Shown here: positions 18,593-27,479 of the stretch, one piece after another
Numbering within the stretch: position 1 is the first letter of the stretch
Layout: every line of letters starts with the position of its first letter
Assembly (NCBI GenBank): GCA_020056455.1
Contig: JAGVHR010000014.1
Span: forward strand, 1-34,554
Reading direction: 5' to 3'
Length of the DNA: 34,554 nt
Source of the DNA: Thermodesulfovibrionales bacterium
GTDB lineage: Bacteria; Nitrospirota; Thermodesulfovibrionia; Thermodesulfovibrionales; UBA6898
Notes under the pieces: model-generated
Database searches by the model: none
The model's input: only the letters and a program-made list of their open reading frames with translations
Told to the model about the DNA's origin: nothing
Program-made: the position numbers and the translations under genes

Positions 18593-19459
18593 ATGAAATG
18601 TAATTGCATTCTTGCCGGCGTGGACCTCGGTCCTGATACGGAAATGATCGTTTCCTACGCAGCTTGTTTTTCTACAGGCGTGAAGGCGCCGGTCAGGCTT
18701 CTCTATGTGATCGATTTTCTTCTTACTCCTCCGGCATACCTTATGCCCTATATTGAGGAAGAGGAGAGGCGCGATGAGGCTGAACTGAAGCGCTGGCATG
18801 AGGTCCTTCAACGGAGAGGCGTATCATCAGTCTCCGGCATAATGATGGGGAGGCTCCATGAAGCGTTTCTGACAGCCCTCAGAGAGTACTCGCCGGGACT
18901 GCTGATCATTGGCCATAAGTCTCATGTCTTAAGGCCCAGCAGTTCTGAGAGGCTTATCAAGTCCCTTGCGATGCCCATGCTCGTGGTAAGGGGCGGGAAA
19001 GCAGAGCAGTCGACTGATTCTGTTATAGTGAAGAAAATACTCTGTGCGGTCGATTTTTCGGAAAGCTCAGTTAAGGCCCTTGATGAGGCGTTGGGATATG
19101 CCGATGCGTTTTCCGCAGAGCTCCAGGTGGCGCATGTAGTGCCGTCACATTATCTCAGGGACAGATGGACCCAATGGGAGCATGCAGGAGAGGGAGACAG
19201 GGATCAATTCAACAGGGACGTCCAGGCTGATGCGGAAACAGCGCTGGCCGGCATAGTCGAAAAATCCGGTGTTCAGTCTTCCGGAGAACTGCTCCATGGA
19301 GATCCTGCTGAAATGATATGCTCTTATGCACGGCAGGGAGACTATGATCTTATTATCATGGGGGCTCGCGGGCTTTCCTATCTCGAGGGTATGCTTATCG
19401 GCAGCACAACGGAGTCTGTTCTTAGATCCTCTCCCTGTCCGGTCCTTATCATTCATTGA
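18593..19459 (+). CDS. Universal stress protein with two UspA domains
   Basis: Second domain ILCAVDFSESSVKALDEALGYADAF ... DYDLIIMGARGLSYLEGMLIGSTTESVLRSSPCPVLII; first domain a diverged copy (LLIIGHKS...SERLIKSLAMPMLVVRG). Confidence 0.92.
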   Translation: MKCNCILAGVDLGPDTEMIVSYAACFSTGVKAPVRLLYVIDFLLTPPAYLMPYIEEEERRDEAELKRWHEVLQRRGVSSVSGIMMGRLHEAFLTALREYSPGLLIIGHKSHVLRPSSSERLIKSLAMPMLVVRGGKAEQSTDSVIVKKILCAVDFSESSVKALDEALGYADAFSAELQVAHVVPSHYLRDRWTQWEHAGEGDRDQFNRDVQADAETALAGIVEKSGVQSSGELLHGDPAEMICSYARQGDYDLIIMGARGLSYLEGMLIGSTTESVLRSSPCPVLIIH

Positions 19460-20478
19460 TGGCTATTTCGGTTCTCCTCCTTCTGTCAGGTCTTGCCGTG
19501 ATTCTCCTTGCCGCAGAATTTTTTACAAACGGCATTGAAGCGTTCGGCAGGCACTTCTCTTTTTCCCAGGCGGTTGTCGGCAGTATTTTTGCCGCAGTTG
19601 GGACTGCCCTGCCTGAGACGATCCTTCCTATAGTGGCGATATTCATGTATGGAGGCGCATCTGCAAAGGAAATCGGGGTCGGTGCAATACTTGGCGCTCC
19701 TTTTATGCTTTCGACTCTTGCTTTTTTTGTCATCGGTCTGACCGTGACAATCGCGAGTCTCATGAAAAAGAGGCGTTTCGAGTTGAAAGTGGAATCTCAT
19801 TCCATAAAGCGGGACCTTGTTTTTTTTCTTGTCATGTATTCCTCTGCCATAGCTCTACCGATCATCGGAGGAAAGGCGCTCCTGGTGCCTGTCTCCATTT
19901 GCCTGATTGCAGGGTATGTGTTTTACGCCTATTTGACATTCAGGGGGGAGAGCGCTGAAATGGAGCACTCTGAGGGTATGTATGCATGGAGATTTATATG
20001 CAGGCTAATGCCTTCCCGATCTGGTATGATGCCTCCCCTCCCTGTGATTCTTTTTCAGATAGCAGTTTCTCTGACATTGATGATAAAAGGCGCGCATACC
20101 TTTGTACACAGCCTTGGGGTGATTTCGGCCAGGTTTGGGATGGACCCTCTTATCTTTGCGCTTCTGCTTGCGCCTGTGGCAACTGAGCTGCCTGAAAAGT
20201 TCAACAGTGTAACCTGGACCTGGAAGGGACGGGACACCCTTGCGCTTGGGAATGTCACCGGTGCGATGGTCTTTCAGTCCACCTTCCCTGTATCAGTCGG
20301 GCTTATCTATACGGATTGGAATATTACTGGAATGGCGCTTTTTTCAGCTGTTATCGCTGTAGTGTCGGCCCTGACCGTGATCGCTTCGATTGCAGTAAAA
20401 AAGAGCATTTCACCGTTGGCAATGCTCTCGGGCGGGGTCCTTTATCTCGTTTATGCGATAGTCCTTCTGGTGAGGTAA
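19459..20478 (+). CDS. Sodium/calcium exchanger (CaCA) family membrane protein
   Basis: Two alpha-repeat-like motifs, AVGTALPETILPIVAIF and APVATELPEKFNSVTW, with many TM segments. Confidence 0.82.
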   Translation: MAISVLLLLSGLAVILLAAEFFTNGIEAFGRHFSFSQAVVGSIFAAVGTALPETILPIVAIFMYGGASAKEIGVGAILGAPFMLSTLAFFVIGLTVTIASLMKKRRFELKVESHSIKRDLVFFLVMYSSAIALPIIGGKALLVPVSICLIAGYVFYAYLTFRGESAEMEHSEGMYAWRFICRLMPSRSGMMPPLPVILFQIAVSLTLMIKGAHTFVHSLGVISARFGMDPLIFALLLAPVATELPEKFNSVTWTWKGRDTLALGNVTGAMVFQSTFPVSVGLIYTDWNITGMALFSAVIAVVSALTVIASIAVKKSISPLAMLSGGVLYLVYAIVLLVR

Positions 20479-20616
20479 GGTGCGGTTCCTTATTTCCTGT
20501 GCAGGTCGGTTTGTTTTTCGTGATATCTCTCCTGCCCTGAGCAGATAAGGAGGAGCCACCTTTTTATCAAGGCTGTTTTGTTTTATTTCACCTTCCTTCT
20601 GTGATACTATCAGTTG

Positions 20617-21798
20617 ATGTTTGACAGGGAAATTGCCGGTCTCAGCAGGGCAGGACTGCTCAGAGGTGTGCTTTCAAGGGCTTCTGCCCAGGGACCTGTG
20701 ATATTCATCGGCAGGAAAAAGTATATCAACTTTGCATCAAACGACTACCTTGGACTGTCCTCTCATTCTGACCTCGCGTGCGTTGCTTCGCAGGCGCTTG
20801 AAAGATACGGTTCAGGAGCTGGGGCATCAAGGCTTCTTGCCGGGGGCACGCTACTGCACGATAAACTCGAAGAGCTCATCGTAGCATGGAAGGAAACCGA
20901 CAGAGCTATTATATTTAATTCCGGATATGCGGCGAATACCGGTGTTATCCCTTCAATTGCAGGCGAGTCCGACGTTATCTTCAGCGATGAATTGAACCAT
21001 GCCAGCATTATCGACGGCTGCAGCCTTAGCAGGGCAAGGACTGTTGTCTACCGTCACAAGGACATTTCCCATCTGAAAAGGCTGCTGAGGACGGAAAACG
21101 GCCGCAGGAAGATCATTATCACCGACACTGTCTTTAGCATGGACGGCGACATAGCTCCGATAAAGGAACTACATGAGCTATGCAGGACCCGCAATGTTTC
21201 AAGAACCACTCGCCCTTCAGTGCTTCTTTACCTTGACGATGCCCATGGCACAGGTGTCCTGGGTCAGGGAAGGGGGGCCCTTGCCCATTTCGGCCTGCAA
21301 CCTGAGCGCTGGATAATCCAGATGGGCACTTTTTCCAAGGCTATGGGGTCCTTTGGCGCTTTTGCAGCAGGAAACAGGGATATTATTCAGTGGATATCAA
21401 ACACGTCGAGGAGCTTTCTTTTTTCGACTGCGCTGCCTCCGTGTGTAATTGCCTCGGCTATTGCCGCAGTCCGTATAATCAGCAAAGATCTGCTGCTGAT
21501 TCAGAGGCTTTGGACAAACCGGGATGCGCTCATGCAGTCTCTTGGAAAAATGGGTTATGAAGAGACTGGGAGCGAAACCCCCATCATTCCCCTCAGGGCT
21601 GCGTCAGTACAGGAAGCGCTCGGCATGTCTCAGTTTTTATTTGAGCAAGGCATTTATGCGCCTGCGATACGGCCGCCTACAGTCAAAGAACCAAGAATCC
21701 GCGTTGTTGTCAGCGCAGCCCATGAAGAGCGGCATCTGAACAGACTTGTTGCGGCGCTTGGAAAATGGAGAAGCAGGAAGCTAAACCGCGGGGATTGA
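20617..21798 (+). CDS. bioF: 8-amino-7-oxononanoate synthase / alpha-oxoamine synthase family
   Basis: FASNDYLGLSSH, GSGAGASRLLAGGTLLHDKLEE, IFSDELNHASIIDGCSLSRA, VLLYLDDAHGTGVLGQGRG, MGTFSKAMGSFGAFAAG (PLP Lys), FSTALPP. Confidence 0.9.
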   Translation: MFDREIAGLSRAGLLRGVLSRASAQGPVIFIGRKKYINFASNDYLGLSSHSDLACVASQALERYGSGAGASRLLAGGTLLHDKLEELIVAWKETDRAIIFNSGYAANTGVIPSIAGESDVIFSDELNHASIIDGCSLSRARTVVYRHKDISHLKRLLRTENGRRKIIITDTVFSMDGDIAPIKELHELCRTRNVSRTTRPSVLLYLDDAHGTGVLGQGRGALAHFGLQPERWIIQMGTFSKAMGSFGAFAAGNRDIIQWISNTSRSFLFSTALPPCVIASAIAAVRIISKDLLLIQRLWTNRDALMQSLGKMGYEETGSETPIIPLRAASVQEALGMSQFLFEQGIYAPAIRPPTVKEPRIRVVVSAAHEERHLNRLVAALGKWRSRKLNRGD

Positions 21799-22413
21799 AA
21801 ATACGCACACGGGGTTTCCCTGTGCCATGCACTGCTCCAGTGTAACATTGCGGCGCAGGAGATCACTGTAAAGCCGGACTTCCTGAACACAGGCATCACT
21901 GAATTCTGTCGCCACTTTGCTTATAGGGCAGTTGAAGGTTTTGAGGATATATCTGTCGCCTTCTTTGCCGAGTTCTGCAAGAAAGCCCTCTTTATCAAGA
22001 AGATTCTTCAGGCCATGAAGGGTCCCATCAATGCCGCTGAATTCTGACAGGGCGTCTTTCCTCTGTTGCAAAAGCTTCTCCCCTCGCCAATTGAAGATCT
22101 GGCTGATCTTTGACGGGCCTTCATATTTTCTGATTTCCTTCAGTACGTCAAGGGAAAACCTGTCATATGCTTTTGGAAACATGTTGTCAGCCGTCTCAGT
22201 AAGGGCATATACAAATCCCGGTCTTCCTACTCCGCGTTTTTTTGCCGTATAACTGACGAGGCCTTTTTTTTCGAGTGAAAGAAGGTGCTGTCTGATTCCC
22301 ATAGGTGTGATACTGACTTTTTTGCTCAGCTCCTCAATGGTCATTCCCTTATTTTTCTTCAGAAGGGTAATGATATTCTGTCGCGTAGGGTTTTCGTCAA
22401 TCGCTGAGATCAT
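21781..22413 (-). CDS. HTH transcriptional regulator with C-terminal cysteine cluster (SufR-like / COG2345-type)
   Basis: ArsR-type wHTH (NPTRQNIITLLKKNKGMTIEELSKKVSITPMGIRQHLLSLEKKGLVSY...GRPGFVYALTE) and C-terminal Cys pattern NCPISKVATEFSDACVQEV...EQCMAQGNPVCVF. Likely start at internal ATG 22413. Confidence 0.83.
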   Translation of the reverse strand: MISAIDENPTRQNIITLLKKNKGMTIEELSKKVSITPMGIRQHLLSLEKKGLVSYTAKKRGVGRPGFVYALTETADNMFPKAYDRFSLDVLKEIRKYEGPSKISQIFNWRGEKLLQQRKDALSEFSGIDGTLHGLKNLLDKEGFLAELGKEGDRYILKTFNCPISKVATEFSDACVQEVRLYSDLLRRNVTLEQCMAQGNPVCVFSIPAV

Positions 22414-22475
22414 TCGAAAAAATAGCATAAAAATACTATTTCTGTAAATAAATATTTTAAAAGTCTGTTGCACGA

Positions 22476-22490
22476 ACATTTTCAAAATGT
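22476..22490. promoter_or_regulatory. Perfect 7-1-7 palindrome ACATTTTcAAAATGT, candidate operator
   Basis: Lies between the divergent SufR-like regulator and the pectate-lyase-like gene. Confidence 0.4.
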
Positions 22491-22627
22491 AACAATAAGG
22501 TAGATTATGACCGCAGCATAAAACTCAGAAGTGAACAAAGGAGGTTCGAAAATTAGAAAAAAGACTGCAAAGTGTTGCCTGAGGTTCCGGCTGCATATCA
22601 GGATCGTCATTGAACGTAAGGTCTGAC

Positions 22628-24286
22628 ATGAACCGTACGATTCCAATAATCATTTTTTGCCTGCTGTTTACCGTATCCGCATCAGCCGGAGAACCTGCGC
22701 CTGCATGGCCTGCTCCAGTGGATGTCAGGGCTTACGGCGCAGTGGGTAACGGTGTTGCAGATGACACTGCGGCAATTCAGGCCGCAATTGACGCCACTAC
22801 GGGGACAGTCCTGTTTCCAAAGGGAACATACAGGACAACGGGGACGATTACCATTTCCACAAGCGGCGTTGTTCTATCCGGGGCCGGTTCCCGCTCTATA
22901 ATCAAGCATGTTGTTGATGGTGATGCTGTTGTGTTTTCTCCATCTGATCCGGCTGACCCGAATATTTTTATCAGCGGAAACGGTATTATTGATCTCACCA
23001 TAACTTCCGACGTTGCCAGAAACGGATCAGCGCTCAAGCTGGTGAAGGTTGATGGTTTTACTGCCCGCAACTTCCATGCGTCTTATCATAAGCACGGCCT
23101 GTATTTTAAAGGAGGAAGGGCCAGCCGTTTTACAGATTTCAGGTTGGGCTATTCAGGCAGTACGGGGCCGGAGGCTGATGCGTCCATGCTAAAGATTGAG
23201 GCTCAGGAGAAGGCCGGTGGTGGTTATACGCAGCCGTGGACTACTATTTTTAGTGATTTTGTGATCGGTGGGAATTTTACGGCGGGCGCAGCCATTGAAA
23301 TTAATGCCGCAGATGGTTTCCTTTTTTCCAATGCATATATTGGAGGCTCATACGAAAGTCTTGTGAAGATAAAAAATACTGCCAAAGGGGTTAATACTGT
23401 TGCGTTGTTTTTCGATAATATCTATTTTGACGGGATAGCTGCTGCAAACGGCACTATACACGGGATGAGTCTGGAAGAAGACGGCCTCGCTTTAACCACG
23501 ATCGGCAGGATATTGATCAGTAACAGCTTTTTCGGTAATTTCGGGAAAACCAATTCAAAAGGGATACGGATATTGGAGTCCGAAGTCACTGAGATTACAA
23601 TTACAGGCACACACTTCGCCAATATTAAAGATAATGCCATCGAAATCAGGAGCGCCGAGGCAAGAGTAAATCTTGCAGGCTGCATCTTCAGAGATGTTGC
23701 CACCGCTTCATCAGGCGGGTCAGGCGTGTCGGTGTCAGCAGCTGCAAGTATAAATATCAGCGCGAGCACCTTTGCAAGCATTGATTTTATGAACAACTCT
23801 GCTATTTTTTTCCAGGGCGCTATTGGGCAGGCTTCAGTATCAGGATGTACTTTTTCGAACAATACGAATGACATCTCCAATAGCGCGACATTTACAGGGG
23901 AATATAAACAAACAGGGAATACTACGGACAACGCAACAAAGATTCCGGACAGGACCGGTGCAACCTCAACAATCCAAACAGTTGCCGGCACAGATACAGG
24001 AGATGTCTCAGCAAGCGCCATTACCCTCTTGCCCACCTCTGATTATGTGCAGGTGACCTGCCACGATACGGATGGCGGCTGTGTCTTGGCTCTCAGCGAA
24101 ACAGGCATGGCAGCCGGCAGGGTCGTCGAGATTGAGTGCATGACCGCAAATATCACGACGATCCGGGACGCGGCAGGGGTGCAGGAGCTTGCCGGGCAGA
24201 AGGCCTTCAGGTGCGGCGCGCTTGATTTGATTTCGCTCAGGTATAACGGGTCACGCTGGGTGGAGCGCTGGAGAAAACAGAACTGA
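22628..24286 (+). CDS. Secreted right-handed beta-helix protein (pectate lyase 3 / GH28-like)
   Basis: Signal peptide MNRTIPIIIFCLLFTVSASAG; VDVRAYGAVGNGVADDTAAIQAAIDATTGTVLFPKGTYRTTGTITI is the pectate-lyase-3 N-terminal hallmark; beta-helix repeats follow. ATG 22628 preferred over TTG 22610. Confidence 0.85.
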   Translation: MNRTIPIIIFCLLFTVSASAGEPAPAWPAPVDVRAYGAVGNGVADDTAAIQAAIDATTGTVLFPKGTYRTTGTITISTSGVVLSGAGSRSIIKHVVDGDAVVFSPSDPADPNIFISGNGIIDLTITSDVARNGSALKLVKVDGFTARNFHASYHKHGLYFKGGRASRFTDFRLGYSGSTGPEADASMLKIEAQEKAGGGYTQPWTTIFSDFVIGGNFTAGAAIEINAADGFLFSNAYIGGSYESLVKIKNTAKGVNTVALFFDNIYFDGIAAANGTIHGMSLEEDGLALTTIGRILISNSFFGNFGKTNSKGIRILESEVTEITITGTHFANIKDNAIEIRSAEARVNLAGCIFRDVATASSGGSGVSVSAAASINISASTFASIDFMNNSAIFFQGAIGQASVSGCTFSNNTNDISNSATFTGEYKQTGNTTDNATKIPDRTGATSTIQTVAGTDTGDVSASAITLLPTSDYVQVTCHDTDGGCVLALSETGMAAGRVVEIECMTANITTIRDAAGVQELAGQKAFRCGALDLISLRYNGSRWVERWRKQN

Positions 24287-24300
24287 ACGATATAAGGAGT

Positions 24301-25287
24301 TCAGCGCCCGGGGTTCTGTCTGATGAAGTCCGTATAAGCTTTAAACAGACCGTTGCGCAGCGGAATCTTCGCCTTCCATCCCATGCTGTTAAGCCTGCTG
24401 ACATCCAGAAGTTTGCGTAACGTTCCATCGGGCTTTGAGCTGTCAAAAACAAGCCCCCCCTCGAAACCGACTACCTCCTTTACAAGCAGGGCCAGCTCGC
24501 GGATGGTGATATCCTCTCCCACCCCGATATTAACAAGAGGCGGTTCGAATCTGCCGGTCTTTGACTCGTCGCTTCCCAGAAGAGTCCGAAACCTGTCATC
24601 AGGGAGATTCATCAGAAAGACACAGGCTTCAGCCATTTCATCACTATATAAAAATTCCCTGCGTGGTGAGCCTGTGCCCCATATGACAACTTCGCGGTCT
24701 CCTCTTTGTCTGGCCTCGTGGAACTTACGGATGAGCGCCGGAATGACATGGGAATTACTGAGATCGTAATTATCTCCTGGACCATAGAGGTTTGTCGGCA
24801 TAACGGCCAGGTATTGCGTTTCATACTGACGGTTATAGCTCCAGCACATTTCAACACCTGCGATCTTGGCAAGCGCGTAAGGCCGGTTGGTCGGTTCAAG
24901 CGGACCGGAAAGAAGATACTCTTCCTTCATCGGTTGGGGAGCATGTCTGGGGTAGATGCAACTGGATCCCAGAAACAGAAGCCGCTTAACTCCAGCCCGG
25001 TACGCCTCGTGGATGACATTGGTCTGTATTGCGAGGTTGTTACGGATAAACTCCGCCGGGTAGGTGTCGTTGGCGAGGATGCCACCGACCATGGCTGCGG
25101 CCAAAAAAAGATAATCAGGTTTCTCTGTCTTGAAAAAAGCGCGGACAGCTGCCTGCTCGGTCAGGTCCAATTCTGTATGCGTGCGGGTGATGAGATCCGC
25201 ATATCCCAAAGTTTTAAGATTTCGCATCAAGGCCGAACCGACCAGCCCGCGGTGCCCGGCAATATAGATCCTCGATGATTTATCCAT
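24301..25287 (-). CDS. fcl: GDP-L-fucose synthase (GDP-4-keto-6-deoxymannose epimerase/reductase)
   Basis: [100 protein letters not shown]. Confidence 0.96.
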   Translation of the reverse strand: MDKSSRIYIAGHRGLVGSALMRNLKTLGYADLITRTHTELDLTEQAAVRAFFKTEKPDYLFLAAAMVGGILANDTYPAEFIRNNLAIQTNVIHEAYRAGVKRLLFLGSSCIYPRHAPQPMKEEYLLSGPLEPTNRPYALAKIAGVEMCWSYNRQYETQYLAVMPTNLYGPGDNYDLSNSHVIPALIRKFHEARQRGDREVVIWGTGSPRREFLYSDEMAEACVFLMNLPDDRFRTLLGSDESKTGRFEPPLVNIGVGEDITIRELALLVKEVVGFEGGLVFDSSKPDGTLRKLLDVSRLNSMGWKAKIPLRNGLFKAYTDFIRQNPGR

Positions 25288-25341
25288 CAGAGTTCTCCAT
25301 AGCAGATATTTATTTCTTTATCCTGTGAGCAAAGCCCCGTA

Positions 25342-26427
25342 CTATTCATGATAGTCATAGGCGGAGTATCCATGATTTTTAACCAGTTCGTCCCGCTCGG
25401 CAGTCTTGAGGTCTTCCCTTACCATCTCAGCGACAAGTTCCCTGAAGCTGATCCTTGGCGTCCAACCAAGTCTCTCTTTCGCCTTGGTGGGATCGCCTAA
25501 CAGTGTTTCGACTTCGGTCGGACGAAAATAACGCGGATCGACCTTTACAATGACTTTGCCATCCCGGTCCTTTGCTGTTTCTTCTGTGCCGCTGCCTTGC
25601 CAGTCAAGCTTCATCCCAAGTTCTGCTGAGGCGGCATTGATAAAGTCACGTACACAATACTGCACCCCTGTAGCGATGACGTAGTCCTCAGGCTGCTCCT
25701 GTTGAAGCATAAGCCACTGCATTTCGACATAGTCCTTGGCGTGTCCCCAGTCTCTCAGGGCATCGAGGTTCCCGATGTACAGGCAATCCTGCAGACCGAG
25801 CTTGATGCGCGCCAGCGCCCTTGTGATTTTACGGGTGACAAAGGTCTCTCCCCGGACAGGTGATTCATGATTGAAAAGGATCCCGTTGCAGGCATACATG
25901 CCGTATGCCTCGCGGTAGTTTACTGTGATCCAGTAGCCGTAAAGCTTGGCAACGGCATAGGGGCTGCGAGGATAAAACGGCGTTGTTTCCTTCTGCGGGG
26001 TTTCCTGCACCAGGCCGTATAGCTCTGAGGTAGACGCCTGATAGAAGCGGGTTTTATTTGTGAGCCCTAAAATTCGGATTGCCTCCAGAATACGCAATGT
26101 CCCAAGTGCGTCCGCATTTGCAGTGTACTCCGGAGTCTCAAAGCTCACAGCCACATGGCTCTGAGCTGCCAGGTTGTAAATCTCGTCCGGCTGGACCTGT
26201 TGAATGATGCGGATAAGGTTGGTCGAGTCAGTGAGATCGCCGTAGTGCAGGACGAATCTCTGTTTTTTGACATGCGGGTCCTGATACAGGTGGTCGATCC
26301 TGTCGGTGTTAAAAAGAGAAGAGCGGCGTTTTACGCCGTGGACTATATAGCCTTTTTCCAGTAAAAGCTCTGCGAGATACGCGCCGTCCTGACCTGTTAT
26401 ACCTGTTATTAAAGCAGTTCTATCCAA
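25342..26427 (-). CDS. gmd: GDP-mannose 4,6-dehydratase
   Basis: [117 protein letters not shown]. Confidence 0.97.
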   Translation of the reverse strand: MDRTALITGITGQDGAYLAELLLEKGYIVHGVKRRSSLFNTDRIDHLYQDPHVKKQRFVLHYGDLTDSTNLIRIIQQVQPDEIYNLAAQSHVAVSFETPEYTANADALGTLRILEAIRILGLTNKTRFYQASTSELYGLVQETPQKETTPFYPRSPYAVAKLYGYWITVNYREAYGMYACNGILFNHESPVRGETFVTRKITRALARIKLGLQDCLYIGNLDALRDWGHAKDYVEMQWLMLQQEQPEDYVIATGVQYCVRDFINAASAELGMKLDWQGSGTEETAKDRDGKVIVKVDPRYFRPTEVETLLGDPTKAKERLGWTPRISFRELVAEMVREDLKTAERDELVKNHGYSAYDYHE

Positions 26428-26453
26428 TGTTTAACCCTCCTGTTAGACCATAT

Positions 26454-27479
26454 TTATTGACAAAGAGACTGAAATTCGGAAACCACTTCAGCGACCACGC
26501 GTTTCCGCTCCTGCACATAGGCGGATGGGTTGGAGAAAAGCTCAGTCAGCCGCGCCTGCGCCTGGCAATATAGTTCGAGAAAATCGTTGTCAGGCTCGAA
26601 TGAATTTATTCTATCAACAGCCTCTCTGACTGAAAGACCGTACAAATTAATAAAAGAGCTCTGTGGCACAAGTCGCTTCACGCTATGCCGCGGGCCGGCA
26701 AAGTATAAGGGGATTGCCAACACAGCAAAAGCATCGAAAATCTTTTCTGTAATGTATTGGCAATGATGTGTGTTTTCGAGCGCCGAGACAATAAACGACC
26801 TGCGATCGAGTGTGGCCAGCTTATCCAGATGCCAGTCAGGCAACAGTTGACGCTTCAATGAAGCTGTCCATTTCTGGCCTACCCGTACAACTCCCTCCCC
26901 ACGCACCTTTTTTGCTATAAGGGTGCGGTATCTGCACAGCCCGGCAATATCCTGCTCCGGGAAGGCTATGTCGAACCTAGCTGCGACACGGGCTTCGGCA
27001 TAAAATGCAGCCCGTATCGGGGCCCTGGCCCAGAGCCTTTTGAGTTCAGAGGATTTGCATGCCCTGTGTCTGGAGAAGAGATATGAATACCTGGCAAAAT
27101 AGTCGTCACCTGTTGTCACAAAGTAAGGGAACTTTTCAAAATCATATATCTTTGTAGTGCAGTGGTTCAAGACATGGTAAGAGAACCTTTGATCGCCTAC
27201 ACTCAGGTCTGCCTTTTTTGAAAATACGTCTCCGCTCCACACAGTGTCCCAAAGAGGTTCTTCAGAGAGGACTACCAGCCTGATTCCGGGTTTTACAGAA
27301 CAAATACGCCGGACCTCCTCAGCATCTTTTTCAATATTTTTAGAAACGCCGAAAACCAGAAAATCCGCGTCCTCAGGTCTCTCTGCATATTCGAAGTTTT
27401 TCCGGAACAGCTTTCTGTATTCCGGGTAAGCAAACGGCGTTCGCTTGACATGCTCTCCAAAGAGATAAATCTTCTTCAC
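26454..27479 (-). CDS. GT10-like alpha-1,3-fucosyltransferase family protein
   Basis: FIVSALENTHHCQYITEKIFDAFAVLAIPLYFAGP matches the conserved GT10 FucT motif; adjacent to gmd/fcl. Confidence 0.78.
   Translation of the reverse strand: MKKIYLFGEHVKRTPFAYPEYRKLFRKNFEYAERPEDADFLVFGVSKNIEKDAEEVRRICSVKPGIRLVVLSEEPLWDTVWSGDVFSKKADLSVGDQRFSYHVLNHCTTKIYDFEKFPYFVTTGDDYFARYSYLFSRHRACKSSELKRLWARAPIRAAFYAEARVAARFDIAFPEQDIAGLCRYRTLIAKKVRGEGVVRVGQKWTASLKRQLLPDWHLDKLATLDRRSFIVSALENTHHCQYITEKIFDAFAVLAIPLYFAGPRHSVKRLVPQSSFINLYGLSVREAVDRINSFEPDNDFLELYCQAQARLTELFSNPSAYVQERKRVVAEVVSEFQSLCQ

Noticed and set aside
18161-18811. 216-aa minus-strand ORF overlapping the HU and UspA genes
   Set aside because: Antisense to two clearly coding genes; its sequence has no recognisable domain and its length follows from codon bias of the plus-strand genes.
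22610-24286. Prophage tailspike / prophage remnant
   Set aside because: The beta-helix protein has a Sec signal peptide and no adjacent phage structural, integrase or lysis genes are present.
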